Positions 16,664 to 25,127 of a DNA stretch of 64,000 nucleotides are shown here, piece by piece. The stretch is taken from the NCBI RefSeq assembly GCF_009857435.1, contig NZ_WWCK01000005.1:62001-126000 (forward strand), given 5' to 3'. Numbering within the stretch: the first letter of the stretch is position 1; each line of letters opens with the position of its first letter. The notes beneath the pieces were generated by a model. That model was not told the DNA's origin. It did no database searches and worked only from the letters and a program-made list of their open reading frames with translations. Made by a program: the position numbers and the translations under genes. The stretch comes from Duganella rivi (GTDB lineage: Bacteria; Pseudomonadota; Gammaproteobacteria; Burkholderiales; Burkholderiaceae_D).

Positions 16664-18373
16664 ATGAAATATCCATCCTTGGCAGGCGTCCTGCTGTGCC
16701 TGATGCTGGCTGCGTGTGGTGGCGGCGGTTCGTCTTCCAGCACCAGCAGCAGCACCTCGAAAGAAGCGATGACGGTCGCCACACCCGTGATCAGCATCAG
16801 CGCCACACCGACCGCCACCACCACCGGCCAAGTCATCACGCTGACGTGGAGCGTGAGCGATGCGCCGGCCAGCGGCTGCACGGCCTCCGGCGCGTGGAGC
16901 GGCACGGTCGCCAGCAGCGGCACGCAGAGCGTGACGGCGGGCGCGGCCGGCACGTCCAACTACACGCTCACCTGCGGCACTGTCAGCAACACCGCCGTGG
17001 TAACGGTCAGCACGCCGCCGCCCTCGCCCACCGTCAGCCTGACGCTGGCCCCGGCCAACATCACCACCGCGCAGACCAGCACCTTGAGCTGGTCGTCGGC
17101 CAACGCCACCAATTGCAATGCCAGCGGTGCGTGGAGCGGCAGCAAAGCCACCTCCGGCTCGGTCACCATCACGCCAAGCGCAGCGGGCGCTTTCACCTAC
17201 AGCCTCACGTGCAGCGGCGACGGCGGCAGCGCCACCGGCAGTACCGCGCTCAGCGTGACGGCTGCGCTCAGCAACAGCACCGCCATCATCGTCGATAGCG
17301 GCCCGAGCGGCGTCAGCGGCGTGATCAACGTGCCTTATGTCAGCGTGACGGTGTGCCGTCCCGGCACCAGCACTTGCCAGACCATCGACCATGTGCTGCT
17401 CGATACCGGCTCCTACGGCCTGCGCCTGCTGGCCAGCCAGCTGAGTTCGGCGCTGGCGCTGCCAGCCGTCACCACTGCCTCCGGCGACGATGCCGGCGAA
17501 TGCGGCAAGTTCATCAGCGGCTACACTTGGGGCGCGGTGCGGCAGGCCGACGTCAAGATCGCCGACGAAGTGGCCTCCGGCATTTCGATCCAGGTGATCG
17601 GCGATACCGGCGCCAGCTACACCAGCACGCCGTCCACCTGCAGCAGCGCCGGCGCCAACCTCGGCACGCTGTCGGCGATTGGCGCGAAAGGCATCCTCGG
17701 CGTCGGCATGTTCAAGCAGGATTGCGGCACCGCGTGCGCCAACGCGGCCATCAGCGGCGTGTACTACGCTTGCGCCAGCGGCAGCTGCGCTGCCAGCGCC
17801 ATGCCGCTGGCCAAGCAGATCAGCAACCCGGTAGCCTCGTTCGCCGTCAACAACAATGGCTTGCTGATTACCATGCCGAGCGTGGGCACCTCCGGCCTGA
17901 CCTCGGTCAGCGGCACGCTGGTGTTCGGCGTCAACACGCAGAGCAACAACACCATCGCCAGCGAAACCATCTACAAGGCCAACAGCAGCGGCGACTTCAG
18001 CACCACCTACAAGGGCAAGACCTACAGCGCCAGCTTCATCGACAGCGGCTCCAACGGCTACTTCTTCACCGACAGCACGATACGCCAATGCTCGGGCGGC
18101 GACTTCTACTGCCCGGCCTCGACCTTGTCGCTAACCGCCACCAACGCCGCCTCGGACGGCAGCGCCTCCGGCACAGTCAGCTTCAACGTGGTGAACCTGG
18201 TCAGCCTGTCGTCCAGCATCACGGCGGCGCAGGTCGGCGGCACGGTGGGCAGCAGCACGTCGTCCGGTAACTACTTCGACTGGGGCATGCCCTTCTTCTA
18301 CGGCCGCCGCGTGTTCGTGGTGATGGAAAACACCACCGTGGCCGGCAAGGCCGGGCCGTACTGGGCATATTGA
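16664..18373 (+). CDS. DUF3443 family lipoprotein with aspartyl-protease-like motifs
   Basis: A 569-aa lipoprotein (MKYPSLAGVLLCLMLAACGG, lipobox LAAC) starting at 16664, with AAGGACG upstream. A Ser/Gly-rich linker and two Ig-like tandem segments (residues ~35-205, each with a TLTW/TLSW strand and a CTASGAWSG or CNASGAWSG turn) precede the DUF3443 domain. That domain has two motifs resembling the paired catalytic aspartates of pepsin-type proteases: LLDTGSYGLRLL near 266-277 and FIDSGSNGYFF about 210 residues later. Proteolytic activity is an inference. It forms an operon with the DUF2844 gene. The end of the gene touches a palindrome and a Pho-box-like repeat serving the next gene. Confidence 0.85.
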   Translation: MKYPSLAGVLLCLMLAACGGGGSSSSTSSSTSKEAMTVATPVISISATPTATTTGQVITLTWSVSDAPASGCTASGAWSGTVASSGTQSVTAGAAGTSNYTLTCGTVSNTAVVTVSTPPPSPTVSLTLAPANITTAQTSTLSWSSANATNCNASGAWSGSKATSGSVTITPSAAGAFTYSLTCSGDGGSATGSTALSVTAALSNSTAIIVDSGPSGVSGVINVPYVSVTVCRPGTSTCQTIDHVLLDTGSYGLRLLASQLSSALALPAVTTASGDDAGECGKFISGYTWGAVRQADVKIADEVASGISIQVIGDTGASYTSTPSTCSSAGANLGTLSAIGAKGILGVGMFKQDCGTACANAAISGVYYACASGSCAASAMPLAKQISNPVASFAVNNNGLLITMPSVGTSGLTSVSGTLVFGVNTQSNNTIASETIYKANSSGDFSTTYKGKTYSASFIDSGSNGYFFTDSTIRQCSGGDFYCPASTLSLTATNAASDGSASGTVSFNVVNLVSLSSSITAAQVGGTVGSSTSSGNYFDWGMPFFYGRRVFVVMENTTVAGKAGPYWAY

Positions 18374-18375
18374 TT

Positions 18376-18414
18376 GCGCCATGTCATGGCGCTGTCACGA
18401 TAAATAGCTAAAGT
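18376..18414 (+). promoter_or_regulatory. Pho-box-like repeat with promoter, upstream of the CpdB-like gene
   Basis: ATGTCAT (18381-18387), four bases, CTGTCAC (18392-18398) gives two 6/7 matches to CTGTCAT at the 11-bp spacing of PhoB boxes. TAAAGT (18409-18414) is 10 bp downstream, in the place of a -10. Part of it is embedded in a palindrome, GCGCCATG-T-CATGGCGC (18376-18392). Phosphate-starvation control would suit a nucleotidase. Confidence 0.4.
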
Positions 18415-18449
18415 CGCAACCTTGAATTTTCCCCTTATTCGAGGTTGTG

Positions 18450-20558
18450 ATGAAATTAAATCTGGTGATGCTGGCCGCCATGAGCGCTGCCGGTCTCGTA
18501 GCATGCGGCGGCGACAACGCTCCGTCCGCCCCAGCCGTTCCGGCGATCCCGGAAGGCACCACGGTCACCCTGGCCCTGTTGGAAACCACCGACATCCACG
18601 CCAACGTGATGAGCTACAACTACTACTCGCTGGCCGAGGACACCAGTCTCGGCCTGGAGCGCACCGCCGCGCTGGTCAAGGCCGCGCGTGCCGAGAACCC
18701 GAACAACCTGCTGCTGGACGACGGCGACACCATCCAGGGCACCTTGCTGGGCGACCTGCAAGCCGTCACCAAGCCGATTCCTTGCACCGACACGCTGGCC
18801 GTGCACAAGGTCATGAACGCCATGAAGTACGATGGCGGCGGCTTCGGCAACCACGAATTCAACTACGGCCTGCCGTACCTGAGCCAGATTACCAATACCG
18901 ACTTCGGCATCCCGGGCGTAACCAAACCGAGCGGCACCTGCGGCGCGCCGGCCTTCCCGCTGGTGCTGACCAACGTGACCGGCGTCAGCAGCGGCAAGCC
19001 GATTGTGCAGCCGTACACCCTGCTGCCGCGCACCTTCTCGGCCACGCAGCCGGATGGCGCCAAGCTGGACGTCAAACTCAACGTCGGCATCATGAGCTTT
19101 GTGCCGCCGCAGATCCTGGAATGGGATCAGAAAAACCTGGCCGGCAAGGTTGCCGTGACCGGCGTGCAGGAAGCGGCCAAGCAGTACGTGCCTGAGATGC
19201 GCAGCAAGGGCGCGGACTTGGTAGTGGCGCTGTCGCACGGCGGCCTCGATCCAAGCACCTACAGCCCGAAGATGGAAAATGGCTCCTACCACCTGACCAC
19301 CACCGGCATCGACGCGCTGCTGATCGGCCACTCGCACCTGATCTTCCCGAAAGGCAAAGAGACTGGCGCAGCGGCACTGGATCCATCGTTCGCGGCCTTC
19401 CCGGCCAGCGCCAAGATCGACGCCATCAACGGCTTCGTCAACGGCGTGCCGACGGTGATGGCGCAGAGCTGGGGCCGCCGCCTCGGCATCATTAAGCTGA
19501 CCTTGGCCTACACCGGCGGCAAGTGGGTGGTGCAGCCTGCTAAAACCACCGTGGAATCGCGCGGCTTCAAATACACCGATGGCGCCACCAACATCGCCGC
19601 CGACAGCAGCGTCGCGCCGCTGATCGCCACCGAGCACGCAGCCACCATCGCTTACGCCAAGCAACCGCTGGGCGTGAGCACCGACTTTGAGATGTCGTCT
19701 TACTTCTCGCTGGCAGGCGACGTCAGCGCGATCCAGCTGGTGAATCAGGCCCAGCTGGCGTACGTGAAGAACTTCATCGCCACCAGCACCGATGCGACCA
19801 TCGCCAGCTACAAGAACATCCCGGTGATCTCGTGCAGCGCGCCGTTCAAAGCCGGCCGCAACGGGCCTTCCGACTTTACCGACGTGGCGCCGGGTGCGAG
19901 CGCGGCAGCGCCAGTCGGCCTGCAAGTGCGCAACCCGGGCGACTTGTACCTGTACTCGAACAACAACCTGCAAGCGGTGAAAATCAAGGGTTCCGACCTA
20001 AAGGCGTGGCTGGAAACGGCGGCCAAGCAGTTCGGCCAGATCGATCCGGCCAAGACCACCGAGCAGGACTTGGTGCCATCGTACGGCACCATCTACAACT
20101 ACGACGTGTTCTACGCCGAGAACAACGCCCTGACCTACCAGATCGACGTGACCAAGCCAGCCGGCAGCCGCATCGTCAACCTGACCTACCTGGGCAAGGC
20201 CGTGGCCGATGGCGATGATTTCATCGTCGCCACCAATGACTACCGCGCGGGCGGCGGTGGCGCGGTGCCGGGCATCGATGGCAGCAAGACCATCATCAAG
20301 TCGCCGGACGCCAACCAGACCGTGGTCAGCAACTACCTGTCGGCGCAAGGCACGGCGACCGGCAAGGTCACGCTGGCCGGCAACGGCAGCGCGCGCAGCT
20401 GGAGCTTTGTGAAAGTGGCGACGGCCGGCCCGGTGATTCTGCGTTCGGCGCCGGGCCACCTGGCGCTGGCCAAGAGCAGCGGCATCACCGCTGTCACGGC
20501 CGAGGGCGGCCTGGACGCCAGCGGCTTTGCCAAGTACACCATCGACCTGAGCAAATAA
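18450..20558 (+). CDS. cpdB: 2',3'-cyclic-nucleotide phosphodiesterase / 3'-nucleotidase-like lipoprotein
   Basis: A 702-aa metallophosphoesterase of the UshA/CpdB family, exported as a lipoprotein (MSAAGLVACGG). Metal-binding motifs are in order: LETTDIHANVMSYNYYS (very like CpdB), DDGDTIQGTLLGD, GNHEFNYG, ALSHGG, and IGHSHLIFP. The C-terminal substrate-binding half holds YLYSNNNLQAVKIKGSDLK and NDYRAGGGG. It should release phosphate and nucleosides from nucleotides outside the cytoplasm. GAGG lies 5 bases before ATG 18450; a GTG at 18447 is too close. The next gene starts one base after its stop, so they form an operon. A Pho-box-like repeat upstream supports a role in phosphate scavenging. 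Confidence 0.88.
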   Translation: MKLNLVMLAAMSAAGLVACGGDNAPSAPAVPAIPEGTTVTLALLETTDIHANVMSYNYYSLAEDTSLGLERTAALVKAARAENPNNLLLDDGDTIQGTLLGDLQAVTKPIPCTDTLAVHKVMNAMKYDGGGFGNHEFNYGLPYLSQITNTDFGIPGVTKPSGTCGAPAFPLVLTNVTGVSSGKPIVQPYTLLPRTFSATQPDGAKLDVKLNVGIMSFVPPQILEWDQKNLAGKVAVTGVQEAAKQYVPEMRSKGADLVVALSHGGLDPSTYSPKMENGSYHLTTTGIDALLIGHSHLIFPKGKETGAAALDPSFAAFPASAKIDAINGFVNGVPTVMAQSWGRRLGIIKLTLAYTGGKWVVQPAKTTVESRGFKYTDGATNIAADSSVAPLIATEHAATIAYAKQPLGVSTDFEMSSYFSLAGDVSAIQLVNQAQLAYVKNFIATSTDATIASYKNIPVISCSAPFKAGRNGPSDFTDVAPGASAAAPVGLQVRNPGDLYLYSNNNLQAVKIKGSDLKAWLETAAKQFGQIDPAKTTEQDLVPSYGTIYNYDVFYAENNALTYQIDVTKPAGSRIVNLTYLGKAVADGDDFIVATNDYRAGGGGAVPGIDGSKTIIKSPDANQTVVSNYLSAQGTATGKVTLAGNGSARSWSFVKVATAGPVILRSAPGHLALAKSSGITAVTAEGGLDASGFAKYTIDLSK

Positions 20559-20559
20559 C

Positions 20560-21282
20560 ATGCGCATCCTGCTCCCGCTGCTGGCCTCGGCCGTTCTGTT
20601 TGGCTGCCAGATCCAACATGAGAAGCCGACCTCGGCGCAGATCGAAGTCATCGGCATGAAGGCCAAACAAGAGGCCGACGCCCACGCCGAGCGCAAGCTC
20701 ATGGCGTGGGCCGAGCAAAACATGCCGGTGGCGCAGCGGGAGCTGGCTATCTTGTACCAGTCGCGTCCGAAGCAGCGTGCCGATGCGCTCAAGCTGTTTG
20801 AGCAAGCAGCGCGCGGCGGCGATACGGAAGCGGCGTTCCAACTGGGCGAGATGCTGCGCATCGGCGTGCTGGGTGTGCCTGCCGAGCCGGCTGCCGCGTC
20901 GGCGTGGTACACGGTGGCTGCGCAGCACCAGCACGCGAAAGCATCGCTGGTGCTGGGGCTGCTCTACAAGAACGGCGAAGGCGTGAAACAAGATGCGGTG
21001 CAAGCGGCGCACTGGCTATCGCAAGCGGCCGAACTTGGCAATGCGCACGCCATGTTCCTGCTCTCTAACATCTACAACGAAGGCGCGGGTGTGGCGCAAG
21101 ACCGTGCCAAGGCCCGCCATTTCCTTGAAGAAGCGGCCGAGCACGAGTACCCGCCCGCCATCCAGGAACTCGCCATGACCGTCCAGCTAGGCGACGCGAT
21201 CACTCCGCGCGACGAACTGCGCGCCAGCCACCTGATGAAGGAAGCGAGCGAACACCGCCGCAACAACTGGAATCGCTTCTAA
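20560..21282 (+). CDS. Sel1-repeat lipoprotein
   Basis: A 240-aa lipoprotein (LLASAVLFGC lipobox) followed by a charged helix and Sel1-like repeats of about 36 residues: ADALKLFEQAARGGDTEAAFQLGEML, AASAWYTVAAQHQHAKASLVLGLLY, AAHWLSQAAELGNAHAMFLLSNIY, and a degenerate fourth. Such repeats form alpha-solenoid scaffolds for protein contacts. ATG lies one base after the cpdB stop, so the two are co-transcribed. It is probably a periplasmic adaptor; its partner is unknown. Confidence 0.85.
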   Translation: MRILLPLLASAVLFGCQIQHEKPTSAQIEVIGMKAKQEADAHAERKLMAWAEQNMPVAQRELAILYQSRPKQRADALKLFEQAARGGDTEAAFQLGEMLRIGVLGVPAEPAAASAWYTVAAQHQHAKASLVLGLLYKNGEGVKQDAVQAAHWLSQAAELGNAHAMFLLSNIYNEGAGVAQDRAKARHFLEEAAEHEYPPAIQELAMTVQLGDAITPRDELRASHLMKEASEHRRNNWNRF

Positions 21283-21383
21283 TACGGCACTCCTACGTGG
21301 GACGGCGCACAGACCCGGCCTGGAGCGGCTCCTAGACTGAATTGGTAGTCCCCGCCTGTTCATTAGCCATGCAAGGAGCCAAC

Positions 21384-21890
21384 ATGAGAACCACGTCAAC
21401 ATCGTCAGATAAAATTCCGAAACCTATTCCTACCGAAACCCAACCGCAAGACGCCATCGCCCTGCTGATCGAAGATCACGAAGAGGTGAAGGCGATGTTC
21501 GAGCAGTTTGAAGGGCTGAGCGATCGGGCAAATGTCAGCAAGCGTAAGCTGGCCCTGCAAATCTGCGAGGCGCTCACCAAGCACGCCATGATCGAGGAAG
21601 AGATTTTCTATCCCGCCGTGCGCGAAGTCATCAAGGATGAAGATCTGATGGACGAAGCCGTTGTTGAACACGCCTCGGCCAAGGATTTGATCGCCCAGAT
21701 CCAAACCATGGAGCCAACGGACGATCTGTTCGACGCGAAAGTCAAGGTGCTGTCGGAAATGATCGAGCACCACGTTGAGGAAGAGGAAGGCGAGATGTTC
21801 CCGAAAGTGCGCAAGACCAAGCTCGACCTGGAAGAACTAGGCGAGGCCATGGCCGTCCGCAAGGAAAGCATCGAGCTGCCGCCTATTTAA
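21384..21890 (+). CDS. Hemerythrin HHE-domain protein
   Basis: A 168-aa soluble protein. The HHE four-helix bundle carries the iron ligands: IEDHEEVKAMFEQFE (first His/Glu), LTKHAMIEEEIFYP (HxxxE), VEHASAKDLI and EHHVEEEEGEMFP. It should bind a di-iron centre and sense or scavenge O2, NO or peroxide. AAGGAG lies shortly before ATG 21384. It is convergent with the CoaD-HD gene, overlapping it by 8 bp at the 3' end. The C-terminal 40 residues are charged and probably flexible. Confidence 0.9.
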   Translation: MRTTSTSSDKIPKPIPTETQPQDAIALLIEDHEEVKAMFEQFEGLSDRANVSKRKLALQICEALTKHAMIEEEIFYPAVREVIKDEDLMDEAVVEHASAKDLIAQIQTMEPTDDLFDAKVKVLSEMIEHHVEEEEGEMFPKVRKTKLDLEELGEAMAVRKESIELPPI

Positions 21891-23031
21891 CGGCCAGGCG
21901 CTCCATCTCGCGCTGCATATTGTCGATGGCGCGTTCGTTGTACTGGTCGGCAAAATAAGCATCGCGGAATAGTTGTCCCGCCTGCGCTTTACGGCACAGG
22001 TGGGCCAGCGCCCCGCCGCGCTGCTCCCGATACCTGGCATCCGGCAGGTGGATGTATTCCTGCCGGATCGCGCGCGCATAGTTTTGGTAGACCTCGTCGT
22101 CCTGACCGAGGATCGCCAAGTCCACACACAGCAAAATGTCCTTGAGCCGGTGCGTGATCGATGCTTCCTGGAAGTGATCGGTAGCCCGGATCAACTCGGC
22201 CGCATCGGCCATTTCTTGTCCGAGATGGCTGCCCAGCCACAGTTGCGCGCTGGCTTCCTCGTTGCTGAGCGTGCCGGGCTCGCCGCTATGCCCGTACTCG
22301 GCGTCATGGAACCAGAAGGCTTGCTTGATGATGTCCACGTCGGCCTGGTCCGGCCGCGTATTGGCCGCCCACACGCGGATCTCGCACAGGCCGTGCACCA
22401 GGTGGTCGAGGTTGTGATAGTGGCGCGCCGTGCCGCCGTACGCAGTCGGGCCGGTCAGCTGCACGAACCACTGGTCGGCGTGGGCAATGGCAGTGGCGTC
22501 GCGGTGCGCGTAATCCCACAGCGTTTCCCACTCGCGGCGCAGCCAGCTCAGCACCCAGGCATGGTAGGCCGGGCCGGGCACGAATTTCTTCATGATCCAG
22601 TTCCAGCCGATCGGCCCTTCCAGCGCTTTGACGAAGGACGAGCTCACCGAGCCCAGGTCGCGCGGCGGCATGACGAACACCGTCTTGGCGCCTTGCAGCA
22701 CGTCGACGTTGGTTTGCTGGATCAGGTTTTCGTAATCGAAATCGGCGGTGGTGCGGATGCCGCGGATCAGGCACTCGACGCCCTGCTTCTTGGCCGCGCG
22801 CGCCGTGTAGTCGCCGCGCACGATCACCACCGACACATTGTCCCAGCCCTGCTCGGCGCAGCTGAGCGCAATGATGCTCTTGCGCTCCTCGGCCGAGAAC
22901 TTGGGCTTCTTGGCAGGATTCTCGGACAGGAACACCACCACCTCGTCCGCCAGCGAACGGGCTTCGTTGATCACCCACATATGACCGTTGGTGATCGGAT
23001 CCAGGGTTCCCGAAAAGCCGATTTTCTTCAT
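21883..23031 (-). CDS. CoaD-like adenylyltransferase fused to an HD-superfamily phosphohydrolase
   Basis: A 382-aa fusion. Residues ~1-160 match phosphopantetheine adenylyltransferase: GTLDPITNGH at 8-17, PAKKPKF, LIRGIRTTADFDYE and SSSFVK, all positions expected for a working CoaD. Residues ~165-380 match a COG4339-type HD hydrolase: RHYHNLDHL, FWFHDAEY, ATDHF and CVDLAILG supply the metal ligands. GGAG is 6-8 bases before ATG 23031; the CTG 15 bases upstream is not needed. Ordinary CoaD is about 160 aa and unfused. The frame is continuous and the linker has no stop, so this is a real fusion. It might couple synthesis and hydrolysis of a nucleotide-containing cofactor, or act on another substrate. 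Confidence 0.85.
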   Translation of the reverse strand: MKKIGFSGTLDPITNGHMWVINEARSLADEVVVFLSENPAKKPKFSAEERKSIIALSCAEQGWDNVSVVIVRGDYTARAAKKQGVECLIRGIRTTADFDYENLIQQTNVDVLQGAKTVFVMPPRDLGSVSSSFVKALEGPIGWNWIMKKFVPGPAYHAWVLSWLRREWETLWDYAHRDATAIAHADQWFVQLTGPTAYGGTARHYHNLDHLVHGLCEIRVWAANTRPDQADVDIIKQAFWFHDAEYGHSGEPGTLSNEEASAQLWLGSHLGQEMADAAELIRATDHFQEASITHRLKDILLCVDLAILGQDDEVYQNYARAIRQEYIHLPDARYREQRGGALAHLCRKAQAGQLFRDAYFADQYNERAIDNMQREMERLAVK

Positions 23032-23063
23032 GCGCCACTCCAGCACCGTGTTAAAACGGCATT

Positions 23064-24452
23064 TTAAGCTGGAGTGGGCTTGCTAGTCTCGGGAAAATCG
23101 ACGTTGACCTTCAGGCCGCCCAGCCGCTCGGACTGGTCGAGCGACAGCACGCCGCCGTGGCGCTCGGCAATCGACTGCACGATCGCCATGCCCAAGCCGC
23201 TGCCGCCAGCAGGGCTGCCCGGCACGCGGTAGAAGCGGCTGAACACGCGCTCGCGCTCTTCCGGCGGGATGCCGGGGCCGGAATCTTCCACGCTCAGCAG
23301 GATGCGCGGCTTGGCATTTTTTGTGGCGGGCACGCTACGGCGGATGTCGATATCGACCGTGCCGCCGGCCGGCGTGTACTTGATGGCGTTGTCGACCAGG
23401 TTGCGCAGCAGGATAAGCAGTGCGTCTTGCTGGCCCGCCACCATCACCTCGTCGGCATGATGCAGGCCGAGGTCGATCTGGCGCGCCTGCGCGAGGCCGT
23501 TCATGTCGCCGAGCACGCGCTTGACCAGTTCGCTCAAATTCACCGGCTCCAGCTTGATCTCCTCGATGCCCCCCTCCTGCCGTGCCAGCACCAGCAATTG
23601 CTCGACCAGCCGGGTGGCGCGCTCGATGCCGGCCGACACGCGCGACACCGCCACCTTGCGCGCCGCCTCGTCCGGCGCGCGCTCAAGGCTGAGCACCTGC
23701 AACTTCAGCGCCGCCAGCGGCGTGCGCAGCTCGTGCGCGGCATCGGCCACAAAGTGCTGCTGCGCCTCGAACGCCGTGCGCACCCGCACGAACAGCAGGT
23801 TCAACTCCTGCACCAGCGGCAGCACCTCATCCGGCAAATCGTTTTCCGACACCGGCGACAAGTCATCGGCCTGGCGCGCCGCCACCTGCCGCTTGACGCG
23901 CGACACCGGCGCCAGCGAGCCGGACACGACCCACCACACCACCAGCATCAGCACCGGCGCCATCACGGCAATCGGGCCGACCGTACGTAAGGCCAGCGTA
24001 CCGGCCATGCGCTGGCGCACCGCCATATCCTGCGCCACTTGCACGGTCTGGTTGGAGGTCTGGACGGAGAAGATGCGGTAGGTGGTGTTCTTCACCTTGA
24101 CGTTGGAAAAGCCCAGCACCGCCCGCTGCGGCAAGGCCGCGCGCGACAGCGAACGGAACACTTGCGCGCCGTCTGGCGTCCAGACTTGCACTACGAGGTC
24201 GTCGTTTTCGGGATCGGCTGCCGTGTCGGCCGCCTTGTTGGTCAGCGTGGCGCTGGAACGCAGCGACATCGCCATTTGCTGCATGTGATAGTCGAAGATC
24301 TGGTCGGCGTCGTTGAGCGCGCTGCGGTAGGCAATCATCGCCTGTGCGATGGCCGCCATGGTGATGGCGGCCAACAGGAACCACAGCAAGCGACCGCGCA
24401 GCGAGTGCGTTACCACTGGCACCCGTGGCAACGACGGCATCTTCACCTTCAT
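23064..24452 (-). CDS. Sensor histidine kinase (two-component)
   Basis: A 462-aa inner-membrane kinase. TM1 is at ~21-43 (LLWFLLAAITMAAIAQAMIAY), a ~110-residue periplasmic sensor follows, and TM2 is at ~158-180 (VMAPVLMLVVWWVV). A HAMP-like linker leads to the HisKA box VADAAHELRTPLAALKLQ, then the N box LLRNLVDNAIKYTP, G1 VEDSGPGIPP and G2 GGSGLGMAIVQSIAERHGG. The architecture resembles QseC/TctE-type kinases. ATG 24452 overlaps the response regulator stop by four bases (ATGA). With the HtrA-like protease upstream it probably reports envelope stress; the stimulus is not shown. Confidence 0.93.
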   Translation of the reverse strand: MKVKMPSLPRVPVVTHSLRGRLLWFLLAAITMAAIAQAMIAYRSALNDADQIFDYHMQQMAMSLRSSATLTNKAADTAADPENDDLVVQVWTPDGAQVFRSLSRAALPQRAVLGFSNVKVKNTTYRIFSVQTSNQTVQVAQDMAVRQRMAGTLALRTVGPIAVMAPVLMLVVWWVVSGSLAPVSRVKRQVAARQADDLSPVSENDLPDEVLPLVQELNLLFVRVRTAFEAQQHFVADAAHELRTPLAALKLQVLSLERAPDEAARKVAVSRVSAGIERATRLVEQLLVLARQEGGIEEIKLEPVNLSELVKRVLGDMNGLAQARQIDLGLHHADEVMVAGQQDALLILLRNLVDNAIKYTPAGGTVDIDIRRSVPATKNAKPRILLSVEDSGPGIPPEERERVFSRFYRVPGSPAGGSGLGMAIVQSIAERHGGVLSLDQSERLGGLKVNVDFPETSKPTPA

Positions 24453-25108
24453 AGTTTGGGAACCATGTAGCCCAAGCCGCGCACGTTCTGAATCAGCTCC
24501 GCGCCCAGTTTTTTACGCAGGCCGTGGATGTAGACTTCCACCGCGTTGCTGTTGACTTCATCCTTCCAGCTGTACAGTTTTTCTTCGAGCTGGTGCCGCG
24601 ACAGCACGATGCCGGGCCGCGCAATCAGCGCTTCCAGCACCGCCCACTCGCGCGCCGACAGGCTGACCGGCTTGCCGTCGGCCATGACTTCGCGGGTTTG
24701 CGGATTGACCGTGACGTTGCCATGCTCGAACACCGGCTCGGCACGGCCGGCCGAACGGCGCAGCAAGGCGCGGATGCGGGCCAGCAGTTCGTCGAGGTCG
24801 TAGGGCTTGAGCACGTAATCATCGGCGCCGGCGTCGAGGCCGGCGATGCGCTGTTCCTTGGCATCGCGCGCGGTGGCGATCAGCACCGGGGTCAGCTCTT
24901 TGCGCAGGCGCATCGAGCGCAGCACTTCAAGGCCGTCCTTGCGCGGCAGGCCCAGATCCAGCAACACCAGGTCGTAGGTCTGGGTTTGTAGCGCGGTGTC
25001 GGCCATGTCGCCGTCCTTGACCCAATCGACGGCGTAGTGCTCGGCCCGCAGGAGGTCTAGCACTACTTCGCCGATCATGGTGTCGTCTTCTACCAGCAGA
25101 AGTCGCAT
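24449..25108 (-). CDS. OmpR/PhoB-family response regulator
   Basis: A 219-aa regulator. Receiver: MRLLLVEDD acidic pocket, phospho-acceptor in LVLLDLGLPRKDG (about D51), Thr in LIATAR, Lys in YVLKPYDLDEL. The winged-helix domain is at ~125-219 (LSAREWAVLEALIARPGIVLSRHQLEEKLY, VEVYIHGLRKKLG, IQNVRGLGYMV). It is phosphorylated by the kinase encoded immediately downstream (ATGA overlap). AAGGA precedes ATG 25108, 19 bp after the HtrA stop, so the protease and both regulators form one operon, which the regulator may itself control. Confidence 0.94.
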   Translation of the reverse strand: MRLLLVEDDTMIGEVVLDLLRAEHYAVDWVKDGDMADTALQTQTYDLVLLDLGLPRKDGLEVLRSMRLRKELTPVLIATARDAKEQRIAGLDAGADDYVLKPYDLDELLARIRALLRRSAGRAEPVFEHGNVTVNPQTREVMADGKPVSLSAREWAVLEALIARPGIVLSRHQLEEKLYSWKDEVNSNAVEVYIHGLRKKLGAELIQNVRGLGYMVPKL

Positions 25109-25127
25109 ATTTTTCCTTGTTATTTGC

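Noticed and set aside
21883..23031. CoaD and HD parts as two genes joined by a sequencing error
   Set aside because: The frame is continuous, the linker has no stop or start signal, and codon use is uniform across the junction.
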